Positions 53,729 to 62,315 of a stretch of DNA of 64,000 nt are shown one piece after another. The position numbers were made by a program, and so were the translations under genes. Where the stretch lies: assembly GCA_006503475.1 (NCBI GenBank), contig RSEH01000036.1, forward strand, positions 124,001 to 188,000, in the 5' to 3' direction. The first letter of the stretch is position 1, and every line of letters begins with the position of its first letter. The DNA comes from Stentor roeselii (lineage: Eukaryota; Ciliophora; Heterotrichea; Heterotrichida; Stentoridae). The notes below the pieces were generated by a model. It did not search any database. It had not been told where the DNA came from and saw nothing but the letters and a program-made list of their open reading frames with translations.

Positions 53729-54521
53729 ATAATAATTATTCTAAATATCGATGTTTTTTAGTCTAAGGGTTTCATTTTCTTCCAAAATTTGATATTTAGT
53801 ATAGTTGTAAATAATGCAGCAAATATTACCTGTATTGTAATTTTGACAAGGTCTTCGATTATAAATTTTACTGATTAAGTGATCAGTGAATACCAAGAAA
53901 AAAAATCGAAAGAAAAGGTAATCATCATATTCGCTCATCCAAATTTTTGCAATTTGTAATTTTAGAATTAGGAAAATGTTTAAAATAGTTAAATATCTAT
54001 TAGACTAAGATAAAAAACTTCATAGAACCTAATTGATTTTGTTGAATTATATTTATAAGTTTAGATTTACGCAACTTTATTTAATTTGATGCCAATATGA
54101 ATTTTTTTTAAGTTTGGTGTTAAAAGTAACATTGAATAGATCATCACAACTGGATATCGAAAAATCAAGACCTGAGAAAAACTTTAAGAAATATCAATAA
54201 ATAAATTTTTATCCAAAGCATTATTTATTACTTCAAGTAGTTTAAGTAATTATGCCAAATAAATCTGAAAATAGACGCCAATAAAATTAAGAATTTAGTA
54301 ATATCAATCCATGTTGGAAATTTCTCAAACTTTACAAATGGTTGACTCCCCATGAATTACTATGCCTTGAACTAATAAAAAAGAATTAAACTATAAATCA
54401 AAAAATCTCCAATATAATAATAATCCAATTTCAATTCTCTCAATATTCATCATAAGAGACAATTAAAATAATTCCTCTAAAACTATTCATCATAATCCTT
54501 CAATCTAATAAAACAATTTCA
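53729..54521. other. AT-rich spacer, about 790 bp
   Basis: Very AT-rich spacer with no convincing frame of either strand. A few short homopolymer runs are present. No tRNA, repeat or element detected by eye. Confidence 0.5.
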
Positions 54522-55232
54522 ATGAAATCATCATCCAAGTCAAGAAACTCCACTCTCGAATTCACCCGTTTAAAAAAAGTTCTCGATAACCTCGAAAAGA
54601 TGCAAAAATCCTCTGAAGTCCAAAATTTGAATTCAGTTTCACTGAAGCTTCTATCAACCCAGCTCAATCAAGCCTACGAAATCAAGTCTCATTCAACAAA
54701 AGCATTCAAAAAGCCGAAAAACTTCCAAAAGCCAGTCGCTTTAGAGTCTTTAGAGTTCGCGAGCCAAGTCTTCGAAGACAAAGACCCAAGCGATAAGAAG
54801 TTTTTGACTGAGTCGATGATGCAGTCCCAGCCGATTTACACAGTCTTAAACAAGCGAAAACGGCAGTTTGGCCTTCAAGGCTCAAAGGCGCCGGAGTACC
54901 AGGTCCCTTCTTATCCACTGATCAGAAACGCTTTGAGCTCCAGGGCAGTGAATAAAAGACTTGACGCGATTCTCTATAATAATGTTTATAAAAACTCTCA
55001 GAGAAGCAAAAGGTTTCAAATTATCAAACATTTCGAAGAAGTCGCACAAGAACCGAGACTTTTTAATTTCAAGAGTGAAAGAACCAGTCCTAGTATTTTA
55101 AGTAACTTTAGGGAAAGTGAGAAGATTCAGATCTCGAAAGAGTTTAGAAATTTGGTCAGTCAAGAAGAACTGGAAATTGATTTGATTAAGTTGAAACTGA
55201 GTAAAAGTGTCTTCAGAGATGCTTTTGTTTAG
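54522..55232 (+). CDS. Hypothetical basic protein (236 aa)
   Basis: A complete 236-residue frame, rich in S, K and R. It has helical stretches (LEFTRLKKVLDNLEKMQKSS; IDLIKLKLSKSVFRDAF), a proline-dotted middle (KAPEYQVPSYPLIRNALSSR) and no TM or signal segment. It reads like a ciliate cytoskeletal or basal-body-associated protein, but that is only an impression and no domain is recognised. Confidence 0.72.
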   Translation: MKSSSKSRNSTLEFTRLKKVLDNLEKMQKSSEVQNLNSVSLKLLSTQLNQAYEIKSHSTKAFKKPKNFQKPVALESLEFASQVFEDKDPSDKKFLTESMMQSQPIYTVLNKRKRQFGLQGSKAPEYQVPSYPLIRNALSSRAVNKRLDAILYNNVYKNSQRSKRFQIIKHFEEVAQEPRLFNFKSERTSPSILSNFRESEKIQISKEFRNLVSQEELEIDLIKLKLSKSVFRDAFV

Positions 55233-55328
55233 AGTAAGAAGGGTAATTAACAGTTGCTAAAAGAAAATTATTCTTTTGTCTCAATTTCAGCTAATATTCT
55301 TCCATGGTCATTACTCTTAAATAATTAA

Positions 55329-56594
55329 CTATTTCTTCTTCGGCTTGTACGAAGACTTAAAAGCAGGGATTCCAGTGATGGCTCTTCCAGTAACCAGGGC
55401 ATTGATATCATAAGACCCTTCATAAGTATAAACAACTTCCATATCCGCCATTGCCCTCATCACATAATTTTCAATTAAAATCCCATTTCCTCCAAAGACT
55501 TCCCTGCCAAGCCTAGTAACTTCCCTTCCAATCAAAGAGACCCAACTCTTGATAAGTGATGTTTGAGCGACATTTACTTTTCCACTATCAGCCATTCTAT
55601 CAATTCTCCAAGAAAGCAAAAAAGACGACTGAAAATGTCCAAGAATCCTGACAAGTTTCTCTTGATTCAACTGATACGCGGCAAGTGGAGCATCGAACTG
55701 AATCCTTTGATTCAAGTACCGAGCAGAGTGCTCATAAACTCCAGCCATTATCCCAGTGGCGATCCAAGGAATAGAAATTCTTGAATGTTCTAAAATCACA
55801 TTCGTGCCATTTGAAAAGTTTGTCGCTTTTTCAAGCCTGGCATTATTGGGCACAAAGACTTTCTCCATATAAATATGTCCGTTTTGGACTATTCTCATTG
55901 CGAGTTTGCCTTGAATATTAACTGTTTTGACTCCCTTGCTCTTGGTAGGGACAATAAAGCCTTCTACTTCTTTGGTCTGGGTGTTGCGTGCCCAGATGAT
56001 CATGATGTCTGACATCGTCGCGTTCCCGATCCATCTTTTCTCACCTGTCAACTCGAAACCGCCCTCCACTGGCCTGGCTTCAGTCTTCAGAGAAGAAGCG
56101 TCGGACCCGAAGTTCGGCTCTGTCAAACCCCAGCAGCCGATGATGTCCAAGTTGCAAAGACCTGGCAAGTACTTTGCTTTCTGCTCTTCACTTCCTAGTC
56201 TTTCGATCGTGAACATCACTAAAGACATGCAAACTCCGTAAAAGGTTCCTAAAGAACCGTCGATTCTTGAAAGTTCGAAGAAGTTTATGCTCTTTTCTAG
56301 CAGAGAGATCTGCCGACAACCGTATCCTCCATTCATTAGACCGAAGAATGGACGCAGCTTAGGAAGGATCTGATGAGGAAATTCTGCTCTTTCGATGTAC
56401 TCTGGGATTAGAGGAGCAATTTCGGAATCTAACATTCGACGCAGCTCTTTTCGCCTTGAGTTCAGCTCTGCTGGAAGAAGCTCATCTAATCTCAAAAATT
56501 CCAACGGGTCTTTTAGGTAGGTTTCGGAAGACTTAGATGCGGGGGATGGGTTTGTTGATGTGTGGTTTGAGATTAGGTGAAGCCTATGAGCCAT
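55329..56594 (-). CDS. Acyl-CoA oxidase/dehydrogenase, ACX4/GCDH-like
   Basis: A 421-residue flavoprotein. It has the FAD-binding block CWGLTEPNFGSDASSLKTEA, RWIGNATMSDIMIIWARN, the C-terminal GREVFGGNGILIENYVMRAM, and the active-site stretch YTYEGSYDINALVTGR with its Glu near residue 390. Wording throughout (LAMRIVQNGHIYMEKVFVPN; FDAPLAAYQLNQEKLVRILG) is closest, from memory, to plant short-chain acyl-CoA oxidase ACX4 and to glutaryl-CoA dehydrogenase. It lacks the PTS1 tripeptide of ACX4, ending in KPKKK; the N-terminal RLHLISNHT resembles a PTS2-like or mitochondrial leader. Oxidase versus dehydrogenase activity cannot be decided here. Confidence 0.9.
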   Translation of the reverse strand: MAHRLHLISNHTSTNPSPASKSSETYLKDPLEFLRLDELLPAELNSRRKELRRMLDSEIAPLIPEYIERAEFPHQILPKLRPFFGLMNGGYGCRQISLLEKSINFFELSRIDGSLGTFYGVCMSLVMFTIERLGSEEQKAKYLPGLCNLDIIGCWGLTEPNFGSDASSLKTEARPVEGGFELTGEKRWIGNATMSDIMIIWARNTQTKEVEGFIVPTKSKGVKTVNIQGKLAMRIVQNGHIYMEKVFVPNNARLEKATNFSNGTNVILEHSRISIPWIATGIMAGVYEHSARYLNQRIQFDAPLAAYQLNQEKLVRILGHFQSSFLLSWRIDRMADSGKVNVAQTSLIKSWVSLIGREVTRLGREVFGGNGILIENYVMRAMADMEVVYTYEGSYDINALVTGRAITGIPAFKSSYKPKKK

Positions 56595-56667
56595 TTAATA
56601 AATTCACCATACGTCTAATCCTACTAAGGACATATTCTTCAAATCTAATAGACTCTAAATAACCAAA

Positions 56668-57078
56668 TTACAAAAAATATTTCCCAACACACATCTCAAC
56701 CTGCCAACACAAAAAACTCGCCGAATCACGAATTTCTTCATCTTCAGTTTCACAGTCCTCATCACCAGGCCATTCCTTCTGCTCACATCCAAGCGAGTTG
56801 AATTCCTCACCTTCTCCAAAGCAATTAAAAGTAGTTTTCGAGTCCTGGTCTTCAAACTCAATAAAAAACTTCCAAAATTCATCCTTTTCCCTGTTTTTTT
56901 TCCTCCAAGTTTTCACAAATTCACTTCTTTTCCTGACCTTTTCCTGCAAGTCAATTTCTTTCAAGTCACAAGAAAAGCAAGTGACAGTTTTCGAATTTTT
57001 AAAAAACTCATTCAAACAATTGAAGCCCATTTGTTGAAACCCATCCAAAGGTGCAGAAAAGTTCTTCAACGAGGACAT
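56668..57078 (-). CDS. Hypothetical Cys-containing protein (136 aa)
   Basis: A 136-residue frame with eight scattered cysteines, including CFSC near residues 34-37, a charged middle (KVRKRSEFVKTWRKKNREKD) and an acidic C-terminal third (CEQKEWPGDEDCETEDEEIR). No family is recognised. It is divergent from the ankyrin-DHHC gene, with 30 bp between the two start codons. An overlapping shorter frame in the same region is judged a shadow. Confidence 0.65.
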   Translation of the reverse strand: MSSLKNFSAPLDGFQQMGFNCLNEFFKNSKTVTCFSCDLKEIDLQEKVRKRSEFVKTWRKKNREKDEFWKFFIEFEDQDSKTTFNCFGEGEEFNSLGCEQKEWPGDEDCETEDEEIRDSASFLCWQVEMCVGKYFL

Positions 57079-57108
57079 GGGGGATATTTACTAGTTGAAA
57101 AAATAACA

Positions 57109-58662
57109 ATGGCAGATTCTTTTCCAATCCGAGCAGTGACTGAAGGAAACGAAGCAGACCTGGTGCATATTTTGAAGACTTATGCGAAATCAACAAGAAA
57201 AGTAGCTGACAGCCAAGGCAACACAGTTCTTCATCTGGCGTTGGTAAACGACAAGACTGACTTTGTGAAGGTGCTTCTGAACAATGTAAGAGGCATGAAG
57301 GAAAAGCACTATTCGAACGATTTGCAAATGACTGAATGGGTGAACGAAGTGAACCAAGACGGGTACTCAGCTCTTCATCTATCAGTGTCGAAGGGGAATC
57401 TCGTAAGGCAGAGGTAGGCTCTTATCAAGCTTTTGTTCTCCTTCGGCGCCAGCAATGAAATCAGGACGCCGATGGGACTTGACGTGGTTCATCTCGCTGC
57501 TCAAAACGACTACCCGCAGCTTATCGCTTATTTTGACGAGACCAGGTTGGACCTGGAGTCGAAAGACCTCAAAGGACTCACCCCTCTTCACTGGGCAGCT
57601 TATATGGGCGCTTATCACGCGGCTTTAGTTCTTTGCTCTTGTCGGGTGTCGAGAAATGCTCAGGATAATGATGGACACACTGCTCTTCATCTGGCAGTCG
57701 TCGGGAATAACTTGAGGATTGTCAAACTTCTTGTCATTAAAGGATGTATTAAAAATTTCAAGGATAATCTCGGAAAGACTCCGATGGACCATGCTGTTGT
57801 CAACAAGTTCTCGAATTTGATTGAATCGCTGAAAAGTAACACTTTCATGGAAATCATGGGATTTCGACCGAATATTACTCCTTTCGCGACTAGTATTTGG
57901 CCTTTTTTTTTACTTTTAGGTGCACTTGTCGTTTGTTTCTTGTTGATTGGAGTCTTTTGTGCGACTTGTAAGGAATAAACAGATAATCGAGAAATTGCTT
58001 ATGTTTATGGCGCCACTAGTGCTTTTGTTATCATTTTTATGATGATCATTGTCAAGTCTGACCCGGGGTATTTGCCGAAGGACCACTCGTGCAAACTTAC
58101 TGTAAAGAATAAGCAGGATCTTTATAGTTCCAACAAGCCGGCTGAGATTTGTCCTGATTGCAAAATAGTAAAAATTGCAAGGTCTAGACATTGTCATCAG
58201 TGCCATCGATGTGTGATGAAATTCGACCATCATTGTCAATGGATGAATAATTGCATTGGGACGAAGAATCTTGGATTTTTTTACAGTTTTATTGTGTTTT
58301 TGTTTTTTAATATTGTTCTGGGCATCACGCTCTGTGTAAGTGTTTTTCTTTCGAGGAAAGTAGATAATGATGGAGACGATATACCTCTTGATGCTTCAAT
58401 TGGAGCCGCTGTACTTTGTTTGATGATTCAGGTTTTTATGATATTTCCTGTTGGTTATTTAGTTTACACCCATACCATTAATTTTGTTACTGGATTGACT
58501 ACTAATGAAAGGATGACCTCGGCTGGTAAAGCAACTAAGACTAATAAAGGATGTTGTGTGAACTGTTATCATATGTGTTGCAATGTTAACTCTGAAGATC
58601 TTTATCATGAGAGGTTTACAAGTACTGCACTTTTGGAAGTTTCGATGCAGGAAAAAGATTAA
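57109..58662 (+). CDS. Ankyrin-repeat DHHC palmitoyltransferase
   Basis: Three exons (57109-57402, 57418-57967, 57983-58662) joined by two 15-nt introns, gtaaggcagaggtag and gtaaggaataaacag, give 507 residues. Residues about 1-240 are ankyrin repeats (GNTVLHLALVNDKTDFVKVL; GLTPLHWAAYMGAYHAALVL; GHTALHLAVVGNNLRIVKLL). Two TM helices follow, then the DHHC-CRD (CPDCKIVKIARSRHCHQCHR, then FDHHCQWMNNCIG) with the catalytic DHHC at about 363-366, and two further TM helices. This is the Akr1/ZDHHC13/17 layout of S-acyltransferases. Without the introns both frames stop. The start is chosen at MADSFPIRAV since upstream codons run into the divergent gene. Confidence 0.93.
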
Positions 58663-58701
58663 TAGGTATAAATTAATAGAAGGGTTAGCTATAATCATCA
58701 A

Positions 58702-60075
58702 CTACTTCCTGGTATTTCTTTTATACATCAATTTCTGAATATTCAAAGGCAAGTTCTGAGGAGTGGTCTTAAACCCTGAAATAAGTCTATTCGCTTCTTC
58801 ATGACTAGGCAAAATCGCAATAGCTCTCTGCAAATCCTCAAAAGCAGTTTGTGGTGAGCCTAAATTAATCTGACTCTTAGCCCTAGCAACAAAATACTCA
58901 GGAACAATTTCAGAGTAGCTAATAGCGCGGGTACATTCAATGACACATCCAGAATAATCAGTCTGGTTGTAAAGTTGAAGAGCGATCGCAAAGTGAACAG
59001 CGGCAAGTCTCGGATTGATCAAATGACTGGCAGCTCCTAATTCAACTGCATGATGATAATCAGCGAGGGCTACTTCATTCATTGATCTCATCCGATAACA
59101 GTCGCCTCGATTTATGAATAGTCCTGAGTCGCCTCCCAGGAAATTGATGGCCTCGTTGAAAGGAGTGATTGCGTCGCGGTACCTTTCTTGACTGTAAAGT
59201 GTTTTTCCGATGTCGTTGTAGGTTAAAGCGATTTGGGTTCTTACTTGCTCGGAGATGTTCTCGAAGTTCATGTGCAATGAAGCTCGCTCTAGGTCGTCGA
59301 GGGCTTCTTCGAAGTTTTCTAGTTTACGGTGGATTGATGCTCGAAGGAGTAATAGCTTGGGAGAGTCTCGGTAGACGTTTAGACCTTTGTTTATGCAGTA
59401 CATTGCTAGTTTCAGGTCGTTGTCGAAGATTGCTTTTGTTGCTTTGTCTAGCCATTCATTAGACATAGGCCTCATGATACTCACAAATTCTTTAACATCA
59501 GGATGAGCAGAGTTCAAGTTAAAAGCTTCCCAAAACGCATCATTTCCTTCCGATTTCTTATCCAGACTCCAAAGAATCTTTCCTTTCAAAACCAATGCTT
59601 CAGTAGCAGTTTGTGGTGAAAACTCAATAGCCTGGTCAAGTTCCTTCAGCGCCAAATTTTTTTCATTAGTGCTTAAAAACCCAAGAGCCCTCAAATAATG
59701 ATACTGGTCGTCCTTATTGAAGTTATGCTCTAAAAAGTACATAGCCGAAGGGACTTTTCCCTCATCTACAAGTGTCAGTCCCTTAATAAAGCACAAGTCT
59801 TTTAGTAACTGCTGAGTGTCCTTCGACGGTTTAATTTTCAAAGACTTCCTTAGGTTCGCAATGGCAGATGCGATATCAGACAACTTCAAATACAACTGTG
59901 CACGTTCTTCATAGAACTCTGAAGTATTCGGCGATAAGAAAATAATTCGGTTATACTCAAGAATCGCTTTTTCAATATCGCCTTTAGCTGTGAATTCTCG
60001 GGCTTGTGCCCTGCGTTGTTCAATTTTCGAAGCGGTTAAAGATTGGAAATCCAGAGCGGCTAAAGATGAACTCAT
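58702..60075 (-). CDS. TPR-repeat protein
   Basis: A 457-residue protein made almost wholly of tetratricopeptide repeats (AKGDIEKAILEYNRIIFLSP; LYLKLSDIASAIANLRKSLK; LDKKSEGNDAFWEAFNLN; RYRDAITPFNEAINFLGGDS; FINRGDCYRMRSMNEVALAD). About nine units are visible. No DnaJ, U-box or other catalytic domain follows. It may be related to TTC16-type or other ciliary TPR proteins, but TPRs alone do not decide this. It is divergent from the kinase gene at 60106 with only 30 bp between start codons. Confidence 0.85.
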   Translation of the reverse strand: MSSSLAALDFQSLTASKIEQRRAQAREFTAKGDIEKAILEYNRIIFLSPNTSEFYEERAQLYLKLSDIASAIANLRKSLKIKPSKDTQQLLKDLCFIKGLTLVDEGKVPSAMYFLEHNFNKDDQYHYLRALGFLSTNEKNLALKELDQAIEFSPQTATEALVLKGKILWSLDKKSEGNDAFWEAFNLNSAHPDVKEFVSIMRPMSNEWLDKATKAIFDNDLKLAMYCINKGLNVYRDSPKLLLLRASIHRKLENFEEALDDLERASLHMNFENISEQVRTQIALTYNDIGKTLYSQERYRDAITPFNEAINFLGGDSGLFINRGDCYRMRSMNEVALADYHHAVELGAASHLINPRLAAVHFAIALQLYNQTDYSGCVIECTRAISYSEIVPEYFVARAKSQINLGSPQTAFEDLQRAIAILPSHEEANRLISGFKTTPQNLPLNIQKLMYKRNTRK

Positions 60076-60105
60076 CGATTTTAAGAGATATTCTATAATT
60101 TCAAC

Positions 60106-61809
60106 ATGGTGGATAATATTTATAGCATTGCCAGGACTTCAAGAGAAAAGCTTGCACAACAGAACTCGAGAAGTCCTGTTGTTCGGATCAGTCAGGATAA
60201 CAGGTTGAATGAGATCCTGGAACTCGCTCCAAGTAAGGAAAATGATGCCTTTGAGTACTGGATGGTCATTTTCTTGATACACCTTGAGGACAATGAACCT
60301 CCTCGCGAGAACATTGATCATAAAACTTTGACTGAGAAGCTTTCTTGTTGCATTGGTATGATCAAGTCTTTATTTAAACAGAAAGAAGCGATTTCTACTC
60401 TTTGTGTGTCGATTGATGGGATTTTATGCAGTGAGATTCAAGAATGCACAGATATCGATCATTTCATTGACTGGATAGAAGCAGGCCAGTCATTGTTAAA
60501 TCTCAGCAGCGATTTCAATTTTGACTATAAAAAAAGTGCTTATTTGTTTTTAACTAAAAATATCATTTCAGATATTAACGACTTCTCGAATAACATCAAC
60601 GTTGAAAAAATCCCGAAAACTTTAAATTATCTTTACAGAGCCTTTACTTGCGGAATCGTCGGGAAAGAGCTGAGTTATTTTATAGTTGATCCAGTAATCG
60701 AATACATTGAAGAGAACTATTTGAACAAGCAAGTCCCTCCTCAAGAGTTTCACCATACCTTTAAGTTCATTAAACAGTTGCATGAATTAGTTGCTGATAT
60801 CGACCAGGTTCAAGAAATTAAAGAAATTTATGAAAAATGCTCAAAAATCCAAGACCCTAATTTTGTGAATTTTGAACAACCTGCTCAACCTACTCCAAGC
60901 CGTTCTTTTGTGATTGGGCATGAAAACGTGTCAAGGAATCCGATGCCGATTAATACTCCGCATAAAATATCGAAAAACTTTCAGATCAGCATTTTCGAGG
61001 GAAGACTGAAGGATTCGAATATCAGCGTGATTATCAAGCAATATGAGTTTTTGAATGGAAGAATAGAAGAAAATAAGATGATTAATAACGAAAAAGAGAT
61101 TTATGAGGTACTTTCATCTCAGGCAGATGAAGAGACTAATTGTTTTTTGAAGTACTATGGAACTTATAGCAAGGATAACTCAATTTTCATGGTGATGGAA
61201 AATGTTAGTTTTTATTTGGTAGGCTTTATCAACCAAAACAAAGATAAACCCTCTGATCAGGCAGCAGTAAAAGAAGACTTGTTTTTAAAATTTGCTCAAA
61301 AACTGGCGAATTCTTATAATATGATGATAAATCTTGGAATTTGTCACTTTGATATAAAACCTGATAACTTGTTACTCGATAGTAAGTTGAATTTAAAGAT
61401 CATCGACTTTAACACTTCTTTGAGACAGGGAGGAAATATTGAGTTAAGTAAAATTTGCCAAGTTTCTTGTCGTCAAGGCACTCGCGTCTATATGTGTCCT
61501 CAGAGGGCGGCTGCTTATGATCAAGGTCTGGAAACAGTTTCAATCATTCCGCAGAAATCAGATGTTTACTCCTTGGGACTTGTCTTTTATCAGCTACTTA
61601 CGAGTAAGGATGTTGCTACTGAAAGAGAAATGATTGAGAATATTAATGCTTTAAGGGATATTTCGAAAGAAACTAAACAGTTTATTAGAGATATGCTCAG
61701 TGATAACCCGAGTAAAAGACCCAACTTCTCTGAGCTTCTTGGAAAGATCAATTTAACTCTTACTACAAACCTTAGATCGCGGCTTTCTAGTATTGTTCGA
61801 GGTAATTAG
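60106..61809 (+). CDS. Atypical protein kinase with helical N-terminus
   Basis: A 567-residue protein. The first about 270 residues are helical and unrecognised. From about 290 it is a protein-kinase fold: the ATP-binding Lys in SVIIKQYEF, the catalytic loop HFDIKPDNLL (about 413-422; HRD replaced by HFD but with the catalytic Asp kept), the Mg site DFN in place of DFG, YMCPQRA for the APE region and SDVYSLGLVFYQLLTS. No glycine-rich loop is visible. It could be active or a pseudokinase. Ciliates have large kinase expansions, so no orthologue is named. Confidence 0.82.
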   Translation: MVDNIYSIARTSREKLAQQNSRSPVVRISQDNRLNEILELAPSKENDAFEYWMVIFLIHLEDNEPPRENIDHKTLTEKLSCCIGMIKSLFKQKEAISTLCVSIDGILCSEIQECTDIDHFIDWIEAGQSLLNLSSDFNFDYKKSAYLFLTKNIISDINDFSNNINVEKIPKTLNYLYRAFTCGIVGKELSYFIVDPVIEYIEENYLNKQVPPQEFHHTFKFIKQLHELVADIDQVQEIKEIYEKCSKIQDPNFVNFEQPAQPTPSRSFVIGHENVSRNPMPINTPHKISKNFQISIFEGRLKDSNISVIIKQYEFLNGRIEENKMINNEKEIYEVLSSQADEETNCFLKYYGTYSKDNSIFMVMENVSFYLVGFINQNKDKPSDQAAVKEDLFLKFAQKLANSYNMMINLGICHFDIKPDNLLLDSKLNLKIIDFNTSLRQGGNIELSKICQVSCRQGTRVYMCPQRAAAYDQGLETVSIIPQKSDVYSLGLVFYQLLTSKDVATEREMIENINALRDISKETKQFIRDMLSDNPSKRPNFSELLGKINLTLTTNLRSRLSSIVRGN

Positions 61810-62315
61810 ATTTAGATTAATATATTTCAAACATGCAGAATTGATTTTGGTCTTGATTAGAACTGTGAAAAATTAATTGTTTTATTATGGAAATTTTAAT
61901 AAGTTGAATGATGATGAATGAAGCGATTCTAGATAATTTTTTTCATATATAGACTCTCAGAACATTGATTGAATGAAGTGTGGCTTTAAATTGTTGTTGA
62001 ATAATGTGTGATTTTAATTAATCACAAAATTTTTGACTAAATCCATAAAAACCTTAACTCTACTTAAATTTCTAATTAGAAAGAAATCGATTTATCAGTG
62101 AATTTACAATAGTTTCCAAAACCATATTAGATGTTTAATCTAACTCTCGAACTAAAAAATAAGCTAAAAACTATTCTAAACCTTCAATAGAACTTCTAAA
62201 AAACTTGAACAATCGCACATGATAAAAATTTTTCAATAATATTTTTCCCAAGAGTTTTCACGTTGTTTTTGTTGAATAAGCCAAACTACCATTGTCCATT
62301 CGAATAAGCATATAA
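61810..62315. other. AT-rich spacer, about 500 bp
   Basis: Spacer between the kinase 3' end and the start of the last gene. AT-rich with short repeats of tgaatgatgatgaatgaag near 61900. It should hold the promoter of the gene at 62316. No other feature seen. Confidence 0.5.

Noticed and set aside
56655-56882. Alternative 75-codon minus-strand frame
   Set aside because: Overlaps the longer 136-aa frame and looks like a basic shadow of its acidic tail.
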